Shown piece by piece: positions 34,251 through 45,794 of a stretch of 64,000 nucleotides of DNA; the stretch's first letter is position 1; the number at the start of each line of letters is the position of its first letter. The stretch lies in assembly GCF_051014445.1 (NCBI RefSeq), contig NC_135144.1, positions 4,898,001 through 4,962,000 on the forward strand. Reading direction: 5' to 3'. Under the pieces are notes generated by a model that was not told where the DNA came from, ran no database searches, and saw only the letters and a program-made list of their open reading frames with translations. Both the position numbers and the translations under genes were made by a program. The DNA comes from Colletes latitarsis. Lineage: Eukaryota > Arthropoda > Insecta > Hymenoptera > Colletidae.

Positions 34251-35100
34251 CACAGGGTGAGTTGTATAATTTTTATTTAAAAAGTTGAATGATCGTAGCT
34301 GCTTTGCTTTTTTCGTAAGTGTAACGATGTATTTAATGAGTGCAGATTCATATTTTTTCTTCAGATAAAGTTGTATTTTCGGAATATTTCATGAATGAAA
34401 GTTTCGAGTACATTGTTAAAGAAATTAATACGTCCTGAGCTATCTGAAGTTTCTGCCAAGACAAAGTTAATAACACCATATAGATACAGCTGGCCTTCAT
34501 ATCCAAATATATGGCTTTATCTATAATTGTATAAGTAGAAGTACTTCCTACAACCTTACGAAACCTTATTTCTAACTTGTAGTATTCGTTGCCGCGAAGT
34601 TAACTTTGATGTAGAAAACTTTACTCGTCTTCACAAGTAAATAAGAACTTGATTCATCTACTAAAGCTTCTACTTTCCACAGATGCAAATATGGCAGTTC
34701 AAGTACTTCAACTAATATTACTCTTAGTTATAAATGTACGGTTATTAAGGTATAAATTACCTATGCAGTAATAAAAATATTTCGATAAATTAGAAAGAGA
34801 CCAATGAAATGTCTGACGTCCGAACTTGTGTTCGTTTAAATGTCATATTAGAAAGCTTTTATCAAAAAAGATATGTTCGGAAGGACGATAAATGGGAGAA
34901 ACGGGAAATAATTAACAGATGCGGTAAAATGGCCACTGGCGAGAAATACAACCCCTGGGAGAAAGTTTCCGATCATACACATTAATACAAATTTTACGAG
35001 AAACTGCCGTGTTTTATGATTATAAAATGTTATTATACATTAATTAAGACCGATGGGAAATGGATGGGAGTTTTATAGGAAGTATTTAACTACAAAATAA
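34251..35100. other. Unassigned stretch
   Basis: At 34253 the word CAGGGTGAGTTGTATAAT looks like a CAGGGTG-type terminus, but no partner end is seen. The rest is AT-rich without recognisable features. Confidence 0.3.
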
Positions 35101-35184
35101 CACAAACTTTCATTTATTTTCAAAGACAACGTAGAAGGAAAACAAAATGTTACATGGAAAAAAAGTTTGCGAACAAAAGTACCA

Positions 35185-35957
35185 TTAATATTTTGTTACA
35201 TTACCTCGTACTCGGATGACAGCTTTAATACGCTGTGGCATTGATGGTATTTTTGTACAATTAATGGGTGAAATTTCTCCCTACGATAACCTTATTGCTT
35301 GTCAAAGTTCATCTCTACTTTGTGGTTTCTTTTTCCAAATATGTTTCCTTAATTTTGCCCATTTTTCTATGGAGTTGATATCGGGACTATTTGCGGGCCA
35401 TTGCATCATTTTAATGTTGTGTTTTAGTGAATAGCTTTTTACTATTTTACTGCGGTGGCAGCTGGCGTTATCATCTTGAAAGATGAAATCTGTAGAATTT
35501 CCAAACATGTCTTCTATACCTGGAATTAAAAATTGTTCCAAAATATGAATGTATCTTTTTGCATTAACATTCTGATAGAGAATGCACAATTTTCCCACGC
35601 CTTTCGCAAATATACAGCTCCATATCATATATGATTGTGAATACTTTGCTCTATGATTTAAACAATCTTCATTAAACTTTTCATTTGTTTTGAGAAAATT
35701 TTTTGTAAATTTCTGTACCATCTCTCGTTCCAAGGCATATACGTGACTCATCACTGAATATTACTTTGGACCAGTCGTTCACTGTCCAATTTGCACGTTC
35801 CTTGCTCCATCGTAAGCGATTTTTCCTATGTGTCTTTGAGAGCAAGGGTTTTGTCTTAGCCTTCCGAAATGTGATACCTAGACTGCAGATGTTTCTGCAT
35901 TTATTGAAAATTTTAATAAATGCATAAACTGCGTAATATACTTAATATGCAAATACA
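35185..35957 (-). pseudogene. Tc1 DD34E transposase remnant, N-terminus lost
   Basis: The minus strand reads KTKPLLSKTHRKNRLRW, then VIFSDESRICLG (first D), FIFQDDNASCHRSKIV (second D) and ANSPDINSIEKWAKLRKHIW (E); the second D and E are 34 residues apart. The first D block and the rest are in different frames, so at least one frameshift follows SDES. After QSRDEL a TGA and a TAG interrupt the C-terminal part, which ends SMPQRIKAVIRVRGNVTKY at 35185. The DNA-binding N-terminus is missing, and a GG-MITE starts at 35958. A single residue has been lost in 'IEKWA', where IENLWA would be usual. No TIRs were found. Confidence 0.85.
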
Positions 35958-37924
35958 CAGGCTGTTCGGCTAACCCTGGGAAAAATTTTAACGGGAGATT
36001 CTAGAGGCTAAAATAAGACAAAAATCAAGAATATCAATTTTTTGACTGAGTCTTCGTTAAAAAGTTATTAAAAAATTGAATTAAAAACTTTTAAATTGTG
36101 GGATTATGAGAATGTAAAACGTAGGATAAAGAAAACGCCAATAGTTTCACGTACACGAGATTTAAATTATACTTTTATTATATGACACGTGTGGACGCTA
36201 CGAGGGTCTCAGCAGAACAAAAGCCATTACACGCAAGACACACTCTCGTGGGTCCGTCGGAAGGCGCAACGATCAAGCCTTAAAGGGCCTTTCTACCTTG
36301 TGGGATTAAAAAAATCGATTCTTTTTTTGCATTTTCCTTTAGTATGTAGTCTCGAAAATATGTCTACCAAATATTAAATTGAAATTCAGAAAACTAACGA
36401 AGTTATAGCCTGCTAAAATGTACCACACGCAGGTATAACAACTGGACGTGAAACTTTAAAGCTGTTTTTCTCGAAACTACATTTTTCGGCACTGTGTAGA
36501 CGATAACATGAATACTATTCAAGATATCAACATCAAATTTATACACTATTTTTAGAACTGGTCTCCCTATAGCATGAACTAGGATAATTGCGATATATGC
36601 AATACTTTTTCCTTTATTAATAAAAAAGCAACTGAATATATGAAAATATTCAGCATTTTTTCGTAAAATAGCTGCCATTTTGCCATTTTTTGTTTTTTTT
36701 AAAAGATCCTAGTTCATACTATAACCACACTCATCTATATTAAGAATACTGTTGGCTTTTGGATTTCGGATAATTTGTTCGCAAGATATCACATACGCAG
36801 TCGGGCACCGTTCGTAAAAACTGTTGTTTGTTGATCAACAAAAACAGCGTAACCAATAGATATTATGCGTTGCAAAAATTCGTAAGTATAGCTAAATATA
36901 TAATAAATGTATGTACAAAACTCGGAATTAATCGCTCTTTAATAGCCCGTAAAAAAAAATCACAAAGAAACATGTATTTTTCGTGTCTATAAGATAGAAT
37001 GGCCCCATAAGGCCGACACTTCCAGCACAAATCATTCTGAAAAAGTTATTTTCGATTGGGGGGTCAATTATAATCATTTTTGGTGAATAGACATACCTCC
37101 GAAATCCTACGTATTTTTGAGAAAAAATTCAGGAAGATGGACAAATATTTCAACGAAATTGAAAAATTTCAAATCGTTCTAAAAAAATTATTTTTGTATG
37201 CAGGGGTGAATTATAATCATTTTTGGTGAATACACATACCTCCGAATTCCTATGCATTTTCGAGAAAAAAATTCCTTACCAAAAATAGCCAGAAATGTTA
37301 CCCTGAAATTTCATGCGAATCTTTAAAATGTCATAACTCCTGAACGGATTAGGTGATTTTAATGTTTCGAAATGCAAACAACGCGTATTTTGGTGAAGAA
37401 TATGTGGAAATCAAAAAAATATTCGAGAAGATATTTTTTGATCCCGCAAAATAAGAAAAGCTCCATAAAAATTGTACAATTTTTAAAGGGCCATAATTTC
37501 TACAATAGTGAATATATTTCATTGAAATTTTAGAGGGAAGTAGAGTTCATGGATACATACAAATAAGTATTACTCAACTGCTCTGTAGAGCGTCAAACAA
37601 AATTACTAAAAATGAAAAACGATTTTTTAAGAAAAATCGATCGAGGGGGTAGGTGCCTAAATTTTTCGGTGAAAAAAAAATTTCAAATCGTTCTGGAAAA
37701 ATTATTTTCGATTGCGGGGGCCAATTACAATAATCTTTGGTGAATAGACATAGCCCCGAAATCCTACGCATTTTCGAGAAAAAAATTCAGTACGGGCGGA
37801 ACTTTAAACGTTAATAACATCTTAAAGAAGCCTCCATCAACAAATTGGTATTCTTGATTTTCGTCTTATTTTGGCCTTTAGAATCTCCTATTAAAATTTT
37901 TTCCAGGGATGGCCGAACACTCTG
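35958..37924. mobile_element. GG-MITE interrupted by a 931-bp insertion
   Basis: The left end CAGGCTGTTCGGCTAACCCT starts at 35958 and matches the family to 36096. The family sequence resumes at 37028 (CAAATCATTCTG) at the next expected base and runs to the right end GGCCGAACACTCTG at 37924. Joined, the two parts form a copy of about 1.03 kb with the long core (CATAACTCCTGAACGGATTA) in plus orientation. Confidence 0.85.
36097..37027. mobile_element. TG...CA insertion inside a GG-MITE (931 bp)
   Basis: The insertion starts TGTGGGATTATGAG and ends CCAGCA, flanked by TAAAT on the left and CAAAT on the right, which would be a 5-bp target duplication with one change. That is LTR-like, but no direct LTR pair or coding frame is seen. 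The part at 36160-36420 resembles 52318-52645, and 36451-36500 carries the AAACTTTAAAGCTGTTTTTC block. It may be a composite of several old insertions. Confidence 0.55.
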
Positions 37925-38650
37925 TGTAAGAAATACCTAATGTAAGATACGAATTATTATATTTAGAAGTTGAAACAACCCTCTACAAAGTTTCTGTTTC
38001 ACTAATTCTATTAATAAAAATATAAATTTGCATAAAGATCCGCTATCTAGTGATATCCATTTCGTTTAACCTGTTTCTAATTGTACCCATTGTTCATTTA
38101 ATTGTTTCGAGATGGCTCTTCACATACTTTTCACTATTTTATGTAGTCTTCTGTCATCCCTTCTAGTAGTTCCACAAGGACGCCCACAATGCTTGCGATT
38201 AGAAATACTGCCTGTTTCGTCGTATTTTCTTCTTAAATCACTATTGGTACTTTAATTACGCCTAATTAATTCTGCGACTTTTCTCTGTGTTTCCCTTCTT
38301 GAGGAGCTCAATTTTTCTTATTTCTATATCTTTTTAATACAATTTACGCAATGGCATATTGTACACTTCTGTCTTACTTGTTTATTAAGTGAACGATTAC
38401 TAACTAGTTGATATCTCGGACATAAGAGCATTTGCTTACATTTTTGCGAACTCGACTTGTGTTTACACTTACCCTCCATGGTTCAAACATTCGTAGAAAT
38501 AATTATTTCAGTTATAATCAGAAACTTATTTCCAAGAAACATTTTGGTTTCTTTCTACGTAGTCTTTGAAAATAAATGAAAGTTTGCGTTATGTTGTAGT
38601 CAATTACTACCTACAAAATTCCCTTGCATTTAAAATTAAAAAACACAAGT
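37925..38650. other. Unassigned AT-rich spacer
   Basis: Nothing recognised. Confidence 0.3.
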
Positions 38651-39640
38651 TCTCGTAAAATTTCCATTGATGTGTATGATCGGAAAGTTTCTGCCAGGGG
38701 TTGTATTTGTATCATTTCGCGTGAATACACGGTCGAGGCTCGGTCGTTTCGAAAGAATCCCAAGGGCGGGGCTGGCTAGGATAGTGTTGAGGGAGCGGAT
38801 GGGGATGAAAACGACTAGAAACGCGGCTGGATTCCAATCAGGCACGACAATGCTGGCCAACGCATGCGACGCGGCAAGATTCGCAATTCGTCAAGGGTGC
38901 GACGGTGTAAGTGACACGCTCGTACGTGTAACGCGAGTGCACGCGCGTGGGCGGGCGAGAACGGCGCTTACGTTTCAATTTTGGCGCGGTGATGGATCCC
39001 TCGCGTGCGAGCAGCACAAAGAAAGGAGGTTTGATTGGAACCGAGCGGCCAAGTCGCGTTCAAAGAATTCTTTTGTTCGTTTCCAACGTTGCCCGGCCGA
39101 AATCCCATCGAGCCTTTCCAACGTCCGTTCTCGCCTGGCCTTCCTCCGCGCTTGGCCGCGAAAACGCGCGCGAAAAAACGCGAACAAAATTGATATCGAC
39201 GCGTAACCCTCGAACGGTCCTCGTTTCACGCTCTCGATCCTTCGCGATCTTTCCATCGTCGGATGAGGGACTAAGTGCACGAATACCGTATCAATAAGCG
39301 TCGTTTTGATAGCGTTCGCCTACGAACGAGGGGGGTTCTATAGCCGGCGAGATGAAAGTCGGCTCGATTGAATCCTCGAGAGGCGGCGTATCAACGGCCC
39401 CGATACCGCAACCTACCCTATTCTTTGTGTTCAAAGCTGCCACCTGACTTTTCTTTTCTGCTCTTTCATCTCTCGAGATCTCCACTCTTTCCCTATCAAT
39501 ATTTATCAATTATCCACACCTAAATGATAGCTACCCCGGGGACTTCGCGTCGAATCGCTAATGCCACGAGTTTCCAATTGAGTTTGTTCTCGATGACGTC
39601 GCGAATGTGGAATTTTGATTTTTTGACTGTCTTTTTGGGA
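38651..39640. other. CG-rich island with overlapping open frames
   Basis: The stretch has the highest CG density in the window. The plus strand has a 179-codon frame (38667-39206) and a 116-codon frame (38947-39297), and the minus strand a 101-codon frame (38975-39280), all over the same DNA. The products are rich in R, S and A without a domain I know. Three long overlapping frames point to low stop-codon frequency in GC-rich DNA. A host-gene promoter or 5' exon is the likeliest meaning. Confidence 0.35.
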
Positions 39641-39649
39641 CAAACTTAA

Positions 39650-40305
39650 GGGAGTCTACTGTGTAGATTGTCATTTCTTCGATCTCCTTTGTGATTTTTT
39701 TTTCTAATGATAGATAACCTGTTTTGTATTGAGATTTTGCAGATATATTTATTCATCTTATAAGTATGTACAGTATTTTTTTCATCAAAATGTATTAAAC
39801 ATTGTGGAAGTTATAACTTCTTGATTAAATACGTTTTTTTGATTTGGCTTTCATGATGTTTCAAGATCTAACAGACCGATTGACTTTGAAGAGAATATTC
39901 AGCAGGCACGCAGTTATCGCTGGAATTAGAGATTTTAAAAAATATTGAGTTTTACTATTTTTTTTAATATGCTAAGAAAGGTTAAAAAATAGAAATTCGA
40001 AACTTGAAATACCGCCATTCCTTTATTTATCGAGATTTTGAGTTCTTCCTAGTTCCTGCTATAACTACACCATTCCTAATGAAGATACTTTAGCCCTCTT
40101 TATTTCAGATTAGCGAATCGGTTGGAATCGTGGAAGTCAGTAGACCACCTTTTCCACAAGTGCCATTAAACAAGAAGTTACAACTCTCACAATTTGTAAT
40201 ATTTTTTGATGAAAATAATACTGCACATTGCAAACACATTATCTATCATTAAAAACAAAATCACAAAAGAGGCCGAAAAATGGCAATCTAGACAGAAATA
40301 GCGCC
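39650..40305. mobile_element. TTAA-flanked long-TIR MITE (656 bp)
   Basis: TTAA stands at 39646-39649 and 40306-40309. The left arm (GGGAGTCTACTGTGTAGATT onward) and the complement of the right arm (GGCGCTATTTCTGTCTAGAT onward) match imperfectly over about 180 bp, sharing 'TTTGTGATTTT', 'AATGATAGATAA', 'TTTTCATCAAAA' and 'GTTRTAACTTCTTG'. No coding frame is present. The arms have diverged from each other, so it is old. Confidence 0.82.
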
Positions 40306-40309
40306 TTAA

Positions 40310-41447
40310 TTGATGAAAAAAATACAACTTGATTACTTAAGCTGGCCTTAATTTCTTATTGAATAAACTGTATTTTTCTAAGTTTTACTATTGCAATTTA
40401 TTGTCACATAATTTCTGATGAACTTTTGTCAGAAACGTTCTTTTACAACTTTACACACAGTAATGTCGAGTCAAGGAGACTTATAGCACATTTTTTGGCA
40501 GGTCTTGGCAGCTAATTTTTGTGGAATCTTTTACCTAATATAATAACGAAAAAATGCAATAAAAATTAGTGAGGAGGTTTGAGGAGTATTTTTGCAAAAT
40601 TTAATCAAAGTCAGTCAAATTATTTTTCGTAATATATTTAGCCTATCATTAGAAAAATGACAAGAGAAACAGGAAAAAATTATAAGAAATAAATATTTCT
40701 CGCAGCAGATTTCATTACAAACAACAAATTATCACTCATGCAATAAAAAAGCAATTATCTTTCTCCAATAACAAATATCAATTAACCTCTTGGTTATCTC
40801 ATTTATTAATCTAATTATGCAATCTCCTACTTTACTATGAGTTGTAAAACACGTCTACAAATTCTATCTTTATCGACAGAATGGACGATCTTTCAACTTT
40901 TGTCTATAGGACAGACATTTTTGGTCTTTTCAAGGAGTCTTATTATATTTCATCGACATCAATTTTCGTCAACAATCATTTCACCGACAATTTTTATTCG
41001 TCGATGTCGGCCTATCATGCGTCTCAGTAAATTTTAGTGTTTCACTCCTTTAACCCTTTGCGGACTGAAATAATTTTGATATTTTGTTCCAACAGATCAA
41101 CTGTACTTCCTTATTGTACTATTGAAAATCCAATTGATACCAATAGATATTTAATATAAATGAAGAATTTGTTAAAATATTCGATGTACAAAACATTGTG
41201 CAATGTACAAGTCAAGCTTTCTTTCTTATGTTTAACGTACGGAGTAGGGATGAGTCGTTCAACAGGACAGAGAATGAATCTATATATAAATAAGGATTGA
41301 AAAGGATAAATAACATTTTTGGTTTGAGTCTTCGTTTTCGAGATAAGTGAATTTGGAAACTTGTGGTATGCTTTATTATAATTTTTTATTTAGTTTTACA
41401 TGTAGAATCATCCTCTATCCAACTGTACCATTCGTCCCGTCCTAACC
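40310..41447. other. Unassigned AT-rich stretch
   Basis: No repeat family, RNA or coding frame with a known motif is seen. Confidence 0.3.
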
Positions 41448-41449
41448 TA

Positions 41450-43080
41450 CAGTGGATCAAACAGGTATTGGCATACCCAAATTTTTGTAAATATCTTTAT
41501 TTGTTGAAGTATTTTATTAACACCATGTATATCATTTTATATCTTTTAACGTACACTACTTGTATACCGAAGCATATTACTCAATATCAATAACGGAAAT
41601 TATAAAGAAATAGTGAAAAATTTCTAGTCAAGAAAGTATTGGCACAGTCATGTCTGCAATTGTAGCTCTATAGTTTCTTCCTTTAGGACACTTCTTACAC
41701 GATTTCTAAGACGCAAATGTAAACAAATATGTATATGACATTGGTCTCTCTGTTCGATAGAAGTATTTAGTTTCAGTATTTGTCTCATACAGGAAGGATG
41801 GTTGGAAAAACGAAAGAGCTGTCGATTGCAGTACGAAGCGAAATTATTTTTCTCCGTAAACGGGGCGAAAGTTATCGCAAAATCGAAGAAATCTTAAAAA
41901 TTAGTTTCTCTACGGTTAGAAATGTTGTTAAAAAGTATGAGGAGTTTACCACGACAAAAAACAGACCGCGATCAGACCGACCGAAAGTTTTAACAGTGAG
42001 GGAACAATGCGACATTGTTAAAGAAGTCAGAAGAAATCTATTTGTGAGTGTTCTCAGTTTATCTGTTAATGTCGCAACACAGTGGGGAAAGACAGTTCAC
42101 AAACAATCCGAAACGTTTTCCATTCGGCTCACATTTACGGTAGAATCGCGAGAAAGAAGCCGTTCATAAACGAAGTCAATAGACAGAGACGGCTTGGATT
42201 TGCAAAAGTGCACATAAACAAGGATACTGAATTTTGGAAAAATATAATATTTTCTGATGAACGTAAGTTCAACATATTTGGATCTGATGGAAAGAAATAT
42301 GTGTGGAGGAGACCCAACAGTGAACTGGGGTCGTGAAATATTCAACTAACGGTTAAGCACAGTGGCGGACTTATAGTGGTTTGGGGTTGCATGCCATACA
42401 ATGAAGTGGGAAATTTGGCTTTTATTGAAGGAAATATGAATGCCTTAAAGTATATCGACATATTGCGAGATAATTTATTACCAAGTGCTGCAAAATTCGG
42501 CATCGAAAGAACATTTGTATTCCAACAGGATAATGATCCGAAGCACACGGCAAGATAAAGGAGGGAATGGCTCCTGTACAATGTGTCAAAACAATTTCAA
42601 ACACCTCCTCAATCACCGGATGTAAATCCTATTGAAAATTTATGACACATTTTAGATTTAAAAATTCGTAAAAGAAAAATTTCAAATGAGAATGATTTAA
42701 AAAAGGCGTTATTAGAAGAATGGGCAAATATTCCACCTACGACTACCCGAAAACTTGTGGAATCGATGCCAACTCGATTGGAGGGTATTATTAAAGCGAA
42801 AGGAATGCATACAAAATATTAAAAATCTATTTAGTTTGTATTAATATTAAAGACTAAGCATTTACTTTTTGTTTTCCACGCGTGTCAATACTTTTTGGAC
42901 TACGTAATTTTCGTTATTTCTTTATAATTTCCGTTGTTATTGATATTGAGTAATATGCTTCAGTATAGAAGTAGTATATGTTAAAAGACATAAAATGATA
43001 TACATGATGTTAATAATATACTTCAACAAATAAAGATATTTGCAAAAATTTAGATGTGCCAATACTTATTTGATCTACTG
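41450..43080 (+). mobile_element. Tc1 element B (complete ends, dead transposase)
   Basis: The left end CAGTGGATCAAACAGGTATT and the right end AATACTTATTTGATCTACTG are inverted complements with TA outside both. At 1631 bp it is almost collinear with element A (2551-4178) in reverse orientation. The TIRs are about 200 bp. Confidence 0.93.
41798..42822 (+). pseudogene. Tc1-family DD34E transposase, inactivated (copy B)
   Basis: The ATG at 41798 opens MVGKTKELSIAVRSEI and the paired helix-turn-helix region runs through VREQCDIVKEVRRN. The frame shifts after 'VATQWGK' to DSSQTIRNVFH, as in copy A. IIFSDERKFN follows, then RPNSELGS and the same TGA. The next open part has VWGCMPYNEVGNLAF and FVFQQDNDPKHTAR, then a private TAA. 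The catalytic end reads SPDVNPIENL with glutamate intact, but the following W codon is TGA. The C-terminus ends GMHTKY at 42822. The shared lesions show that both copies descend from an already broken source. Confidence 0.92.
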
Positions 43081-43082
43081 TA

Positions 43083-43306
43083 TATGTATAACACGCTCCT
43101 CTTCATTTTCCTTGAACGTAACGGTTGAAGTATACTAGACCTGATCTTGTCTTACATTAAAGGATGTGGTATGAATATGAGATGCTTGTTTTATTTTTTA
43201 ACCTAGAATTAAATCTTAGAATAGTTAAAATTAAAAAATTTTGATGAATAAATGTAGAGAATCCCTTGTAATCCCATAAGCTTCATGCGTATAAATATTG
43301 TGGGCC
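43083..43306. other. Short unassigned spacer
   Basis: Nothing recognised between two elements. Confidence 0.3.
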
Positions 43307-43310
43307 TTAC

Positions 43311-44628
43311 GAAACCTGTGAATTTTTCGGTTTTTCTAAATCAGTGTAATATGTTACTTAACTTCGACATTTTTCCTACATATTTATTTATGTTTTATAA
43401 ATGTTCACAATTTTTTTACGAGTGAAAATAATAAAAACTGACTGAACTATATGTCATTAAACAAGGTTCCTTTGAAAAAGTGTCCTACTGGCTGGCATGA
43501 ATCCGATCGCTCTGCTTTTCTGAAGTGCAAATATCAAAAGGATTCTCGATTAGTATGATTATGATTATGGTGTGAACCAAACTTATAAAAAAAAAAGAAT
43601 TTTCCTTATTGTTTTTTTAGCTTGCAAAATCAAAGAAGAAGTCAAGAAAATAACACAGTTTTGTAAATTATTACTATTTGCTTTTCATTTTGGTTCACGA
43701 AAATCATACATAATTAATTTTGCCCCCTTGGGTATTGCAATATAGATTAGGATATACCGTAAAAAATTAAAAAATGAAACAGTCAACACTATATGCTCAG
43801 TATTTTGGCCTCTCACCTTACACTTTTTCAAATTTCGTGAAATTCAGAATCATCTCTTGAAGATTTCGTTTCTCTTTAAAATTATTGTCGTTTATAACGT
43901 ACACTACCGTCCTTAAGACACTGGATATTTTACTTGTCCGTCTTGGAAAATGCAAATTAAGGCACAGATACCATTTTCATTTAGTCATTTTAAGTTACTA
44001 CTTTACTATGAATTTTACGACGCTCGTATGAAATTAAGACAAATGTGCAATAAGTAAAATTGTTCGAGGAAGTAAATTTTGAAGACAAACGCGTTTAAAA
44101 TTGAGGAAGAATTCGTCGACAATATAACGGAAAGATTATAAGAGTATTAATGAAAAAAATAGTAAAAAGAATTCTACCATTAATTTGAACGATCGTTTTC
44201 AAATGAGACTGGTACATTCATAAAACGAAAATTTTGAATTGTTCGCTAACATTTTGGTAAAATCCACGACATACAATGTGAGTTACGTTTCCTTTGTAAT
44301 GAAATGAATAAATTGTAGTTTCATTTTATAATGTACATCAATGTAAACTAATCTGTTTACACAGTATAACCACAATCATGCTAATCAAGAATCCTTTTGA
44401 TTTTTTCATTTTAAATGAAACAGAATGATCGGAATCCTGTCAAACAATAGGACACTTTTTTTAAAAAAAACCTTGTTCAATGACGTATAATTTAGTTAGT
44501 TTTGATTATTTTCGCTTAAAAAAAAATTGTGATTACTCGTAAAACATAAATAAATATGTATGCATAATGTCGAAATTAAAAATCTCTAAACAGATAAAAA
44601 GAATGAAACTCTAGACTAGAATACCCCC
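43311..44628. mobile_element. TTAA-type long-TIR element (about 1.3 kb)
   Basis: The right terminus, read inward on the minus strand, is GGGGGTATTCTAGTCTAGAG next to TTAA (44629-44632). The right arm (44370-44628) is the inverted complement of 43345-43600, with 'TACATATTTATTTATGTTTTA', 'AACAAGGTT', 'AAAGTGTCCTA' and 'TCAAAAGGATTCT' words in both. The left terminus is diverged (TTAC at 43307-43310) and its edge is inferred from spacing. The interior carries the repeat shared with 31130-31520. No transposase. Confidence 0.72.
43920..44325 (+). repeat. Dispersed repeat, matches 31130-31520
   Basis: Same ordered words as the 31130 copy ('TTGTTCGAGGAAGTAA', 'ACGCGTTTAAAATTGA', 'GAGTTACGTTTCC'). 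Here it is the interior of the TTAA long-TIR element, which explains how it dispersed. Confidence 0.8.
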
Positions 44629-44632
44629 TTAA

Positions 44633-45285
44633 GGAAATATTTGTTTGGAACATTCATCGATTCTTTTTTTTATTTTCTGAAAGTAGCTACTACCTCGAAA
44701 ACATTTATTTATTTATTGTATGGGTACTACCCCAATATGTGTACAAAAGAAAATATAATGATACTTTTACAGTTGAAGTAGAGAACATTGCTCATAGATA
44801 AATAATATACATACAGTATATTATATAGAAATACTTTGTGAACTTCGTTATTCATTTCGTTAACATTAGTAGACTCCTAATGTTTATACACAATAAATAT
44901 GTAAAAAACATATGCTAATATACACGAAAAATATGCTAGTGTGCTGGGAAAGTATACAAACTAGCAACACATTTTGTAATTATTATGGCATATTGTAATT
45001 CAAGTTACAATAAATAACGAGTTTCCTGATAAACAAAATTAGTTCGTTCAACAAAAAAAGATATTCTACGTACACACGAAATATGTATACATCGTGAAGA
45101 AAATATGCCATAACATATTGCATATGTTTTTAAGCATAAAACATAAAAACGTATGCATTATGCAAAAAGTACAAAGCAATAAATACATTTTTAGAATTCT
45201 CTATCAGTGAAACATATTTCTATCCAAATTCTATTGCTCTATCTGTTTTCTATACAAATATGCATTTGCATAGACATTCGGAATC
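44633..45285. other. AT-rich spacer
   Basis: No gene recognised. Around 44650-44705 a 'CGATTCTTTTTTT ... CTCGAAAACAT' pattern weakly recalls 36310-36365. Confidence 0.3.
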
Positions 45286-45287
45286 TA

Positions 45288-45790
45288 TTAATTAGCTAGT
45301 GTGCTGTTAATCGGTCCAGCAGGGAGAAGTCGAGAGGTAGCATGCAGATCAGAAAGGAAGATAGAAAGATTTCTCAAATTTCCTAAAAAGAAACAGAAAG
45401 TCAACCGCAAGTCTCCTAAATTCAAGAGATTTCAGATTTAGAATTCATTAAACAGGCTCGTAATAATGGTCGTAAATGCTCATATAACAGCCCGGCTTAT
45501 AGGATGCAAATCTTAGAAGTCTATGTTGCACCTGTTCAATATGGTATTTATGTCTTACTTGGACAAGGGACCAGATCGTAGATGCATGCTCCAATTGCGA
45601 CCTTACTAAGCTGCAATAAAGGAGCCTTAAGGAATTAACATATTTGAAATTGGTAGTGTAACATGGCAAAGCGTAAAGTTTTGTAGGATTTGTTAATGCT
45701 TTCATGAATATGTGAGGCGAAATGAAGTAAAGAGCAATATCTAACAACCTAGATCAAGTACCTCGCAAATGAATTGCAAAGAAGTGTTAC
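45288..45790 (-). pseudogene. Non-LTR reverse transcriptase C-terminal fragment (Jockey/CR1-like)
   Basis: A 99-codon open frame (45448-45747) reads KYVNSLRLLYCSLVRSQLEH, ASTIWSLVQVRHKYHIEQVQ and HRLLRFASYKPG, the thumb region after the catalytic core of Jockey/CR1-type polymerases, where LYCSLVRS.LEY...W is typical. After a frame change the minus strand continues NLLNLGDLRLTFCFFLGNL and LHATSRLLPAGPINSTLAN to a TAA at 45288. The catalytic FADD part is absent. It is a truncated dead copy, from a different family than the one at 10318-13010. Confidence 0.75.
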
Positions 45791-45794
45791 ATAA

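Noticed and set aside
34253..34300. CAGGGTGAGTTG word as a transposon end
   Set aside because: No partner end and little match beyond the first ten bases; mentioned only in the spacer entry.
38667..39206. 179-codon plus-strand open frame
   Set aside because: GC-rich DNA with long overlapping frames in other phases and on the other strand; no domain or splice evidence. Kept only as part of a CG-rich island.
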